DNA of 64,000 nucleotides from 79-D21 sp022839995 (GTDB lineage Bacteria; Synergistota; Synergistia; Synergistales; 79-D21): contig JALHIN010000010.1 in the NCBI GenBank assembly GCA_022839995.1, positions 1 through 64,000 of the forward strand. The letters are read 5' to 3'. Made by a program: the position numbers and the translations under genes. Of this stretch, positions 18,123-25,811 are shown one piece after another (within the stretch, counting starts at the first letter, position 1; the number at the start of each line of letters is the position of its first letter). The notes under the pieces are model-generated. The model was not told the DNA's origin. It saw nothing but the letters and a program-made list of their open reading frames with translations, and did not search any database.

Positions 18123-18160
18123 CGAAAACGTAAGAAGAATTTCACGGGAGGGGATTGGTC

Positions 18161-18322
18161 TTGAAAAAGTACATCTGCACGGTATGCGGTTATGTCTACG
18201 ATCCCGCCAACGGTGACCCCGATTCAGGAATTGCCCCCGGCACTCCCTTTGAACAGATCCCGGATGATTGGGTTTGCCCGGTCTGCGGCGTAAGCAAGGA
18301 TATGTTCGAAGCCGCGGAGTAA
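18161..18322 (+). CDS. Rubredoxin
   Basis: A 53-residue electron carrier with a single Fe bound by four Cys. The two Cys pairs are CTVCGYVYDP (residues 6 and 9) and CPVCGV (residues 39 and 42), and the aromatic core residues typical of rubredoxin are present. TTG 18161 follows GGGAGGGG. In anaerobes it delivers electrons to oxygen- or peroxide-detoxifying enzymes. It has its own promoter and is followed by a hairpin, so it is probably a single-gene unit. Confidence 0.96.
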   Translation: MKKYICTVCGYVYDPANGDPDSGIAPGTPFEQIPDDWVCPVCGVSKDMFEAAE

Positions 18323-18341
18323 CCGGACCCCACCCACGACG

Positions 18342-18382
18342 TGAAGGGGGCTGGGACCTTTATGGGTACCTAGCCCCCTTCA
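18342..18382. terminator. Hairpin between convergent rubredoxin and hypothetical genes
   Basis: An 11-bp stem (18342-18352 with 18372-18382) encloses a 19-base loop. It lies between the rubredoxin stop and the end of a gene on the other strand. There is no T-run on either side, so termination is likely but not certain. Confidence 0.45.
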
Positions 18383-18387
18383 ATCAT

Positions 18388-18915
18388 TCATGGAAGGGAC
18401 GCAGCGTTCTCGGTACCGCCGTTTTCCGAGCCGGCAAGAAAGAGGCAAAGTTCCAGAAGCGATTCCGGTTTTAGAGTCTTGCTTTCCAGGACCAGCGTGT
18501 TTCCTCCGGGGAGGGGGGCCGTGGCGGTCGTTCCAAGGTAGGGGTGAATTTCGAGGACCGCCCGGAACGATCCTTCATCTACGACCGTATAGGTGGCTCC
18601 CATCCCGAGAAGCCCGTCTGTACGAAGATCGGACACGGGAGGGATGAAGAGGGGGCCGGCTTCCTCGAGAGGAAGGATTTGCAGGAATACCGGGTCTCCG
18701 GAAGGTGACCGCAGGTAACGGGCGATCCAGTTTCCTCCGCTTCCGGCACTACGGCTGAGAGACTTGTCGAACCCGTCCTGGACGGTCCAGCCTTCCGGCA
18801 GCACGATATTTGCCGAGTTAGCCGCCTGGGCTTTTCCGCTTGCCTGGACGATGAAAACGGAAAAAAGCAGAACCAGCCAAAACGAGAGACCCCTCCGCAG
18901 ACACCCTTTTCCCAT
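18388..18915 (-). CDS. Hypothetical secreted protein
   Basis: No family is recognised. From ATG 18915 the product is 175 residues and starts with a clear signal peptide: basic MGKGCLRRG, a hydrophobic stretch FWLVLLFSVFIV, and a plausible cleavage site after KAQA. The mature part is small, without cysteine pairs, and looks like a single soluble beta-rich domain (GWTVQDGFDKSLSR, VVDEGSFRAVLEIHPYLG). In-frame starts at 18924 and 18966 are possible, but would place up to 17 polar residues before the signal peptide. It is divergent from miaB and convergent with rubredoxin. Confidence 0.6.
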   Translation of the reverse strand: MGKGCLRRGLSFWLVLLFSVFIVQASGKAQAANSANIVLPEGWTVQDGFDKSLSRSAGSGGNWIARYLRSPSGDPVFLQILPLEEAGPLFIPPVSDLRTDGLLGMGATYTVVDEGSFRAVLEIHPYLGTTATAPLPGGNTLVLESKTLKPESLLELCLFLAGSENGGTENAASLP

Positions 18916-19013
18916 GACTCCCATCCCTTTTCGAGTCCATCTGTACCGACAGGAATACTCTAGCATTCTCCAAGGGAAAAATCACCGAAGGGCGGGTTTT
19001 GGCTCGTGGTGGG

Positions 19014-19022
19014 TGTTATGAT
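19014..19022 (+). promoter_or_regulatory. Candidate extended -10 promoter for miaB
   Basis: TGTTATGAT (19014-19022) has the TG plus near-consensus -10 (TATGAT) form in the divergent gap before miaB. No good -35 is present. Confidence 0.35.
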
Positions 19023-19067
19023 AGCGCTGTTTTATGGAAAGCTCGAGAAGGAAGAGGGGAATCCCGG

Positions 19068-20381
19068 TTGTTGCGCTTCTGCGTGAAAGTTTACGGCTGT
19101 CAAATGAATGCGGTGGACGGCGACCGCCTGAAAACCGTTTTCGTGTCGAATGGGTGGGAATTCGCGGGAGAAGAGGAAGCGGATCTCGTCTTCCTGGTGA
19201 CTTGCAGCATAAGAGAAAAGGCTGAACAAAAGATCTTGAGCGAGATCGGGCGTTTTGGAAAGCGGTGGCGGAAAACCGGGCGGCCGATTGTCGCAGTGGT
19301 CGGATGCATGGCACAAAGGATCGGCACGGGCCTCTTCTCGAGGTATCCGTGGGTTCGGCTGCTAGCCGGACCGAGGAGTCTCGGGCGCGTTCCGGAAGTC
19401 GCCGACCAGCTTTTTTCCGAGACGGGACGTTTTGCCCTGCTAGATGAAGATCCGATTAGCGTAACTGATCTGGAAACCCCAGGTCTCGTCCGGGCAAACA
19501 AGTGGCGAGCCTATGTAACGATTACGCACGGATGCGACAATTTCTGCACCTACTGCATCGTTCCCTTCGTTCGGGGAAGATTCCAGTCCAGGCCCGCCGA
19601 GGCGATCCTAAGGGACGTCAAGGCTCTCGTGAGCGACGGAGCCCTCGATGTGACACTGCTGGGGCAGAACGTCAACAGCTACGGGCAGGACCTGCCGGGC
19701 GGGCCTTCCTTTTCGAAGCTCCTGGCCCAGGTGGCAGAGGTGGAGGGGTTGGCTAGGCTTCGTTTCGTCACTTCTCACCCGAAGGATTTTTCAAGGGACA
19801 TCGTTATGGAAATGATTCGCAACCCGGTCATTTGCCCCTCGGTGAACCTACCCCTCCAGTCGGGTAGTGACCGGATCCTTGCCCGAATGAACCGAGGCTA
19901 CACATTGGCAGAGTATGCAGAAAAGGTCGAATGGATTCGGCAAGCGTTTCCCGAGGCCGGACTTACTAGCGACCTTATCGTCGGATTTCCCGGAGAAAGC
20001 GAAAAGGATTTCGAAGAATCCCTTTCCGCCCTCCGATTCTTCCGGTACGACCTGGTTCACACCGCGGCTTATTCGAGAAGACCCCCAAGCAAGGCGGCCG
20101 AAATGGAGGACCAGGTTGATCCCCTTGTCAAGTCGCTTCGCCTGAATGCCGCGAATGCCCTGCAAAGAGAAATCGCGCTCTCGATCAACCGGTCTCTCGA
20201 AGGGAAGACGGTGGAAGTCCTGTTTGAGGGCCCGGCCGACAAGGGCGAAGGGCTGATTGCGGGAAGAACCGTATCGGACAAGGTGGTGCTCGCGCGCGGA
20301 ACCGCAAGGGAGTTCGGAAGAATCCGAAAGGTTCGTATCGAGAGAGGGGACGCCTGGTCGCTGTTTGGCGTAATCCTGTAA
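19068..20381 (+). CDS. miaB: tRNA methylthiotransferase MiaB
   Basis: A radical-SAM enzyme that adds the 2-methylthio group to i6A37 in tRNAs reading UNN codons. The N-terminal UPF0004 domain starts VKVYGCQMN and carries the Cys for the auxiliary 4Fe-4S cluster (also TCSIREKA and VVGCMAQR). The radical-SAM triad is CDNFCTYC. A C-terminal TRAM-like domain follows (about the last 65 residues). TTG 19068, with AAGAGGGG upstream, was chosen because the family N-terminus begins LRFCVKVYG; more upstream starts would add unrelated residues. Length is 437 residues. Confidence 0.94.
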   Translation: MLRFCVKVYGCQMNAVDGDRLKTVFVSNGWEFAGEEEADLVFLVTCSIREKAEQKILSEIGRFGKRWRKTGRPIVAVVGCMAQRIGTGLFSRYPWVRLLAGPRSLGRVPEVADQLFSETGRFALLDEDPISVTDLETPGLVRANKWRAYVTITHGCDNFCTYCIVPFVRGRFQSRPAEAILRDVKALVSDGALDVTLLGQNVNSYGQDLPGGPSFSKLLAQVAEVEGLARLRFVTSHPKDFSRDIVMEMIRNPVICPSVNLPLQSGSDRILARMNRGYTLAEYAEKVEWIRQAFPEAGLTSDLIVGFPGESEKDFEESLSALRFFRYDLVHTAAYSRRPPSKAAEMEDQVDPLVKSLRLNAANALQREIALSINRSLEGKTVEVLFEGPADKGEGLIAGRTVSDKVVLARGTAREFGRIRKVRIERGDAWSLFGVIL

Positions 20382-20411
20382 GGTCAAGGCGGAGGGGGAG
20401 GGACGTTTCCC

Positions 20412-21086
20412 TTGGATGACAGGAAGAAAGCGGTTCTGTTCATTTCAGCGGGCCTTCTTTGTTTCGCCGTAGCCTGGGGGCTGGTCCGCGGTTTTTCGGG
20501 AAAGTGGCCCTGGGGAGCCCCAACCGGTGTGGCGGGACCTTCCTGGAGCGTCCGCCAGGCGATGAGGGCAACCGAGGAGACTGAGGCGGGACCCCCGGTT
20601 TCTGCGGGGAAAACCGATCCGGCTGTCCCTGCGGAAAATTGGATCGTCTACCTGACAGGAGAGGTCCAAAGACCGGGAATCATTGAAATTCCGCCAAATT
20701 CCCGGTTGTTCCAGGCGGTGGAAAAGGCCGGGGGGCTCACCGCGAGAGCAGACCGGGACAACGTCAACCTCGCGGCGAAGCTCGAAGACGGCGGCCATAT
20801 CCATATCCCGGCAGTGGGACAAACCCCGGAAGATGGGAAGAACCTGCTAAATACCGTCTCGGAGAGAATGTCTACAAACCCTTCGGCCGGGCGGATTGAC
20901 GTCAATCGTGCCACGAGGGCGGAACTCGAATCCCTGCCCGGGGTAGGTCCGAAACTGGCGCAGGCGATCATCGATGACCGGACGGCGAACGGTCCCTTCG
21001 CGAGGCCCGAGGACTTGCTTCGTGTGAAGGGGATCGGCCCGGCAAAACTGGAGAAGATAAAGGAGATGATCCTCGTCCGGCCATGA
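20412..21086 (+). CDS. comEA: ComEA-like DNA uptake protein
   Basis: A 224-residue membrane-anchored DNA-binding protein of natural competence. There is one N-terminal membrane helix (about 8-28), a Pro/Gly-rich linker, a SLBB domain (IVYLTGEVQRPGIIEIP to HIHIPAVG) and a C-terminal helix-hairpin-helix repeat (IDVNRATRAELESLPGVGPKLAQAI and LLRVKGIGPAKLEKI). TTG 20412 follows GGCGGAGGGGGAGGG. It overlaps comEC by four bases (ATGA), the usual comEA-comEC coupling. Confidence 0.93.
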   Translation: MDDRKKAVLFISAGLLCFAVAWGLVRGFSGKWPWGAPTGVAGPSWSVRQAMRATEETEAGPPVSAGKTDPAVPAENWIVYLTGEVQRPGIIEIPPNSRLFQAVEKAGGLTARADRDNVNLAAKLEDGGHIHIPAVGQTPEDGKNLLNTVSERMSTNPSAGRIDVNRATRAELESLPGVGPKLAQAIIDDRTANGPFARPEDLLRVKGIGPAKLEKIKEMILVRP

Positions 21087-22507
21087 GCCCCTTGGCAAGT
21101 GCCCCGTTTTTGGTCATCCTTTCGGGATGGTGCGCGGGCATTGCTCTTTCGACAAAGCTTTCTCCGCCTGCTGCCTCTTTGGCTGCTAGCCTCTTTGGAG
21201 CAGGCTTTCTCCTGATTTCGACGAAACGGTGGCCCCCGGGGTGGAAAAGAGTCCTTCCCGTGCTTCTCCTGACGGTCTCTTTGCCCGTGTTCTTCATGAA
21301 CCTTCGTCTCCATCCCAAAACCGTCCACGAAGAGTCCTGGATGGGACAGGCATGGATCAGAACGGAGCGGGCCTGGGGCTCAAAGAGGGCGGTGACCCTG
21401 GCAAGCCCGAAAGGGCGCCTGTTATGTCTTCTCGAACCGGAGGCGCGGCCCCTTGAAGGAGAGCGGGTTCAGGTTTCGGGCACGGTCGTTCCCTTGGAAA
21501 GCCTGTTCTCCGTTACCTCCGAGGGGGAGTTCGACCCGGCACGATACTGGAGGGCAAAGGGTGTCGAATTCGGTTTTCGCTGTTCCTCGGTAGCGGCGGT
21601 GGATCCGCCCGGAAACAGGAAGACCGGATGGAGAACCCGGCTTCGGAAAAAGCTCCTACTTTCCTTGTCGCCTCTTGTAAGGGGACACCTCCTGGCGGCC
21701 TGGACGGGCGAAAAGGATCCGGAAGTCGCTTCGATGCACCGGCGATGGGGAACGGCCCACCTGCTTGCGGTTTCGGGCTTTCACGTTGGAGTCCTAGGTG
21801 CAATTCTTTTGTGGTGCCTCCGACGGTTTCGGTTTAAACTTCTCGTGTGTTCCTCCCTGTTATGGGGATATGTTTTCCTGACGGGTTGTGCTTCTTCGGC
21901 CTGCAGGGCCATGGGCATGATCCAACTTGGCTTCCTCGGGCCGGTTCTGGCGGGCCGGCCGTCCTCGCCGCTAAATAGCGTTTCCGTGGCCGGGGGGATA
22001 CTGCTTTTGATCAACCCCTGGCTGTTTTGGGACATTGGCTGGAGGCTGTCCGTTATTTCTGCCCTGATCCTTTGCTCGGTCGTGAGAGGCGGCGTCACCC
22101 CGATGCGGGGCTTGGCTGCGAGCCTTGCCATCTGGATGGGAACTTCCGGAGAAGCGTCGGCGGCCTTCGAGACCGTTCCGTTGGCAGGGCTCGTTCTCAA
22201 CCTGTTCGCCCTGCCGGCATTTTCCTTCCTGCTGCCGGTTGCTTCGGTCGCAGCCATCCCTGTCCTTGCCGGATTCCCGGGCGGCTGGGTTCCACTGTGG
22301 GGAATGGAAGGCCTGTTCGAAGCCTGGGCCCGTTTCGCGGATTGCACCTGCATGGTCGTCCAATGGCAGATTGCCTCCAGCCCCTGGCTCTGGAACTTTT
22401 CCGCGGCGATCGTCGGCGGAGCGGTGGCCTACGGGTTGGAAACCGGGGTCTCAAACGGATTGATTTTGTCCCTGTGCGCGTTTTTCTGTGGAGGTGTTTT
22501 TCGATGA
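21083..22507 (+). CDS. comEC: ComEC/Rec2 competence membrane channel, short form
   Basis: A polytopic membrane protein that forms the DNA translocation channel of natural transformation. The N-terminal OB-like region is followed by the Competence domain with the signature HLLAVSGFHVGVLGAI. Many hydrophobic helices extend to the C-terminus. At 474 residues it is shorter than typical full-length ComEC (700 or more) and lacks the C-terminal metallo-beta-lactamase domain. It starts at ATG 21083 inside the comEA stop. Confidence 0.9.
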   Translation: MSPLASAPFLVILSGWCAGIALSTKLSPPAASLAASLFGAGFLLISTKRWPPGWKRVLPVLLLTVSLPVFFMNLRLHPKTVHEESWMGQAWIRTERAWGSKRAVTLASPKGRLLCLLEPEARPLEGERVQVSGTVVPLESLFSVTSEGEFDPARYWRAKGVEFGFRCSSVAAVDPPGNRKTGWRTRLRKKLLLSLSPLVRGHLLAAWTGEKDPEVASMHRRWGTAHLLAVSGFHVGVLGAILLWCLRRFRFKLLVCSSLLWGYVFLTGCASSACRAMGMIQLGFLGPVLAGRPSSPLNSVSVAGGILLLINPWLFWDIGWRLSVISALILCSVVRGGVTPMRGLAASLAIWMGTSGEASAAFETVPLAGLVLNLFALPAFSFLLPVASVAAIPVLAGFPGGWVPLWGMEGLFEAWARFADCTCMVVQWQIASSPWLWNFSAAIVGGAVAYGLETGVSNGLILSLCAFFCGGVFR

Positions 22508-22532
22508 AACGACTTTCAGGGAGGTTTGCCTG

Positions 22533-23309
22533 ATGTTGCTGGTGGTGGATGTAGGGAACACGAATACCGTTCTGGGGATTTATCGGGGAAAGACTCTTGC
22601 GCATCATTGGAGGTTGACTTCCGGAAGCCGTACCTCTGACGAACTAGGACTGGCGTTGCTCAACCTGTTGGCTGCGGCCGGCCTGGCCCGAGAGGAAATT
22701 TCCGGAGCCATCGTTTCCAGCGTGGTGCCGCCGATGGACCTTCCCCTGAAAGAAGCAATGGGACTTTACCTGGGACGCGAAGCCCTTTTTGTTTCCTCGG
22801 CCCTGGATCTCGGCATGGAGATCCGGTACAAGGCTCCCCACGAAGTTGGGGCGGATCGGCTGGTCAATGCGGTTGCCGGTGTGGAAGTGTACGGAGCCCC
22901 GCTAATCCTGGTGGATTTCGGAACGGCAATTACCCTCGATGTCGTTTCGCCGGATAGGGCCTATCTCGGAGGAACGATTTCGCCAGGGATGACCCTGAGC
23001 ATGGAAGCCCTTTTCGGCAAGACGTCCAAGTTGCCGAAAGTGGCGCTCGAGGCCCCCGGTTCGGTCATAGGGAGGACCACGATGGAATCGATCCAGGCAG
23101 GAATCATGTTTGGAACTGCAGGCATGATCGATAGCCTTGTCCGGAGGATCTGGAGAGAGATGGGCCAGAAGACGAAAGTTGTCGCCACGGGAGGCCAGGC
23201 CCAAAGCGTGGCTCCCCATTCCGAGACCATCGATGCCGTCGATCCCTGGCTGACCCTGGAAGGATTAAGGCTGATCCACGAGCGGAACTGCGGGAAGTTG
23301 GCCGGATGA
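22533..23309 (+). CDS. coaX: Type III pantothenate kinase
   Basis: CoaX phosphorylates pantothenate in the first step of coenzyme A synthesis. The 258-residue protein begins MLLVVDVGNTNTVLGIY, with the phosphate-1 loop DVGNTN, and has the PHEVGADRLVNA and DFGTAITLDVV motifs typical of this ASKHA-fold kinase. ATG 22533 is 8 bases from AGGGAGG. The comEC stop (22507) is close upstream, and the stop overlaps the dus start (ATGA). The pathway genes panC, panB and panE lie about 18 kb downstream. Confidence 0.95.
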   Translation: MLLVVDVGNTNTVLGIYRGKTLAHHWRLTSGSRTSDELGLALLNLLAAAGLAREEISGAIVSSVVPPMDLPLKEAMGLYLGREALFVSSALDLGMEIRYKAPHEVGADRLVNAVAGVEVYGAPLILVDFGTAITLDVVSPDRAYLGGTISPGMTLSMEALFGKTSKLPKVALEAPGSVIGRTTMESIQAGIMFGTAGMIDSLVRRIWREMGQKTKVVATGGQAQSVAPHSETIDAVDPWLTLEGLRLIHERNCGKLAG

Positions 23310-24286
23310 CAGGGCAGGAGATCAAACAATCCGTGATCGGCAGGGTTCAGGTCGAAGGGAAAGTTTGGCTGGCTCCGCTTGCCGGAATCACGGTTCCTGC
23401 AGTCAGGAGGTTTTTTCGAGAGCTTGGAGCTGCACTGACCCACACGGAAATGGTTTCGAGCTCCGGCTTGCTGATGAAAAACCGGAAAACGGTCGAGATG
23501 CTGAAAGGGGCTGAAAAGGAAAGTCCCTTGGTCCTGCAGCTTTTTGCCGGGGACGTGCAAAGCCTTGTCGAAAGCGCCGGGATCGCGTTGTCCGCCGCGG
23601 ATTTTGCGGCTTTTAGCATCAACATGGCATGCCCGGTTCCGAAAGTCAGGAAAAAGGGAGCAGGCGCCCAGCTTCTTTCCAGCAGGGGGCTAGCGGTAGA
23701 GATGGTTCGTGAACTGGCTAAAACCGGACTTCCGGTCTGGCCGAAAATCCGGAAACATCCCTCCGGCAGCAATGCGGAAACCCTGGCATTCTGCGGGGCG
23801 CTTCTGGACGCAGGAGCCAGCCTTATATGCCTGCACGGGCGAACACCACAACAGCTGTATACGGGGACGGCCGACCGGCAGGTCGTGCAGGAAGCCTGTG
23901 CTGCGTTTCCCGGGAGAGTGGCTGCCTCCGGGGATGTTTTCGATAAGGACGATATCGCGGATTATTTGCAGAGGGGGGCAGCTGCGGTCCTGGTCGCGCG
24001 TGGAGCCCTGAGGGATCCATTCCTTTTCCGGGATGGGATCCCGCCGGCGGAACCCCTGGAAAGGGCGCTTTTCCTGGTCAGGCTGGGCGACTCGATCAAG
24101 GAAGAGAATGGGCCGAAGGCCGCCTCTTCCTTGATAAAGAGGTTTGTCTCCGGTATGTTTAAGGGGATTCGCGGGAATTCCTCCTACCGGCGCGAAGTGG
24201 CTTCTTCCACGGATTGGCTGGAAATGCGGGAGAAATTGTGTTCCTGCATTCATTATTTTGATGAAAGGGGTAACGATGATGCCTGA
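23306..24286 (+). CDS. dus: tRNA-dihydrouridine synthase
   Basis: A 326-residue FMN-dependent TIM-barrel enzyme that reduces uridine to dihydrouridine in tRNA D-loops. Visible motifs are WLAPLAGIT at the N-terminus, NMACPVPKVRKKGAGA with the catalytic Cys, LICLHGRTPQQLYTG and VAASGDVFDKDD. The pattern is closest to the DusB group. It overlaps coaX at the start (ATGA) and lysS at the end by 11 bases, so it is part of a tightly packed operon. Confidence 0.93.
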   Translation: MTGQEIKQSVIGRVQVEGKVWLAPLAGITVPAVRRFFRELGAALTHTEMVSSSGLLMKNRKTVEMLKGAEKESPLVLQLFAGDVQSLVESAGIALSAADFAAFSINMACPVPKVRKKGAGAQLLSSRGLAVEMVRELAKTGLPVWPKIRKHPSGSNAETLAFCGALLDAGASLICLHGRTPQQLYTGTADRQVVQEACAAFPGRVAASGDVFDKDDIADYLQRGAAAVLVARGALRDPFLFRDGIPPAEPLERALFLVRLGDSIKEENGPKAASSLIKRFVSGMFKGIRGNSSYRREVASSTDWLEMREKLCSCIHYFDERGNDDA

Positions 24287-25799
24287 AGTTCATAACGGAA
24301 TGAATCCGAACCTCGAGCTGCCCGAGGAAGAAATTCTGAAGCAGCGAATCGACAAACTCATGAGGCTTCGCGGCGAAGAAGGGTATGACCCCTTTCGGAA
24401 CGACCGATGGGACCGGAAGCAGACCCTTGAGGAAATCAACAGGGTTTACGGCAGCCTGGAAGCGGATTGCCACGCGGAGGGCGTCGAAGTCGTAACGGCA
24501 GGGAGGCTGATGACGATTCGGCGGCACGGGAAAGCCTCTTTTGCGACGATGGAGGATGAAACGTCGAGGATTCAGCTTTACTTCCAGCTGGATGCTACGG
24601 GGGAAAAAGCCTACAACTTCTTCAGGAAGTGGGTGGACACCGGGGACATTCTGGGAGTAGTCGGTACCCCCTTCCGGACCCGCAGGGGAGAGCTCACACT
24701 GCAGGTAAAGAACTACACCCTCCTGTCTAAGGCACTGCGGCCCCTACCGGAAAAGTGGCACGGGCTGAAGGATACTGAAATTCGGTATCGCCAAAGATAC
24801 GTCGACTTGATCGCGAATCCGGAGGTCCGGGAAACCTTCCGGAAGCGGGCCATCATCGTGAAAACCTTCCGGGAGGTTCTCGAAAGGCACGGGACGATGG
24901 AAGTGGAAACGCCGATCCTCAGCCCTCTCGCCGGCGGTGCAAACGCGAGGCCGTTCATCACCTTTCACAATGCCCTGGGTGTCAACCTGTACCTTCGAAT
25001 CGCAACGGAACTCTACCTCAAGCGCCTGATCGTGGGGATGCTGGGACGGGTTTACGAAATCGGGAAGAATTTCCGCAACGAAGGGATCGACATCATGCAT
25101 AACCCCGAGTTCACTGCCATGGAAGTGTATTGGGCCTATGCGAATTACCAGGACATGATGGACCTGACCGAGGAGATCCTGGTCGCCTGCGCGGACGCTT
25201 TGGGCTCAAGAAAGGTGACTTACCAGGGGACGGAGATCTCGTTCGAACCGCCGTTCAAAAGAGCCACGATGGTGGATCTCGTGAAGGAATATTGCGGGGT
25301 CGACATCGAAGCCGTCCAGTCGGACGAGGAAGCGAGAAGGATCGGCAAAGCCAGGGGCCTGGAGATCACCGGAAAGGAAACCCGTTTCGGCATCCTGACC
25401 GAGCTTTTCGAAAACTTCGTCGAAGAGAAGCTGATTCAGCCCACGTTCGTTCTCGGACATCCCGTGGAAGTCTCGCCTCTTGCCAAGAGGAACTACGACT
25501 CACCGGACTACACGAACCGATTCGAGCTCTTCGTCTACGGCAAGGAAGTGGCCAACGCTTTCAGCGAGCTGAACGATCCTCTCGACCAGAGGGAAAGGTT
25601 CACCGAGCAGCTCAGGAAGAAAACCGAAGGGGACGAGGAGGCGCACGTTTTCGACGAAGACTTCGTACAGGCACTGGAGTACGGGCTCCCCCCGACCGGA
25701 GGCTTGGGAATTGGGATCGACCGGGTCACGATGTTTTTGACCGATTCCCGTTCTATCCGGGATGTCATCCTTTTCCCAACCATGAAACCCAAGAGCTGA
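24276..25799 (+). CDS. lysS: Lysyl-tRNA synthetase, class II
   Basis: A 507-residue class II aminoacyl-tRNA synthetase. The N-terminal OB-fold anticodon domain (about 60-150) is followed by catalytic motifs: motif 2 NFRNEGID...HNPEFTAMEVYWAY and motif 3 GLPPTGGLGIGIDRVTM. ATG 24276, just after GAAAGGGG, was preferred; ATG 24279 is also possible. An in-frame start in the dus gene would add about 44 unrelated residues. Confidence 0.96.
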   Translation: MMPEVHNGMNPNLELPEEEILKQRIDKLMRLRGEEGYDPFRNDRWDRKQTLEEINRVYGSLEADCHAEGVEVVTAGRLMTIRRHGKASFATMEDETSRIQLYFQLDATGEKAYNFFRKWVDTGDILGVVGTPFRTRRGELTLQVKNYTLLSKALRPLPEKWHGLKDTEIRYRQRYVDLIANPEVRETFRKRAIIVKTFREVLERHGTMEVETPILSPLAGGANARPFITFHNALGVNLYLRIATELYLKRLIVGMLGRVYEIGKNFRNEGIDIMHNPEFTAMEVYWAYANYQDMMDLTEEILVACADALGSRKVTYQGTEISFEPPFKRATMVDLVKEYCGVDIEAVQSDEEARRIGKARGLEITGKETRFGILTELFENFVEEKLIQPTFVLGHPVEVSPLAKRNYDSPDYTNRFELFVYGKEVANAFSELNDPLDQRERFTEQLRKKTEGDEEAHVFDEDFVQALEYGLPPTGGLGIGIDRVTMFLTDSRSIRDVILFPTMKPKS

Positions 25800-25811
25800 G
25801 GGCAGGTTTCG

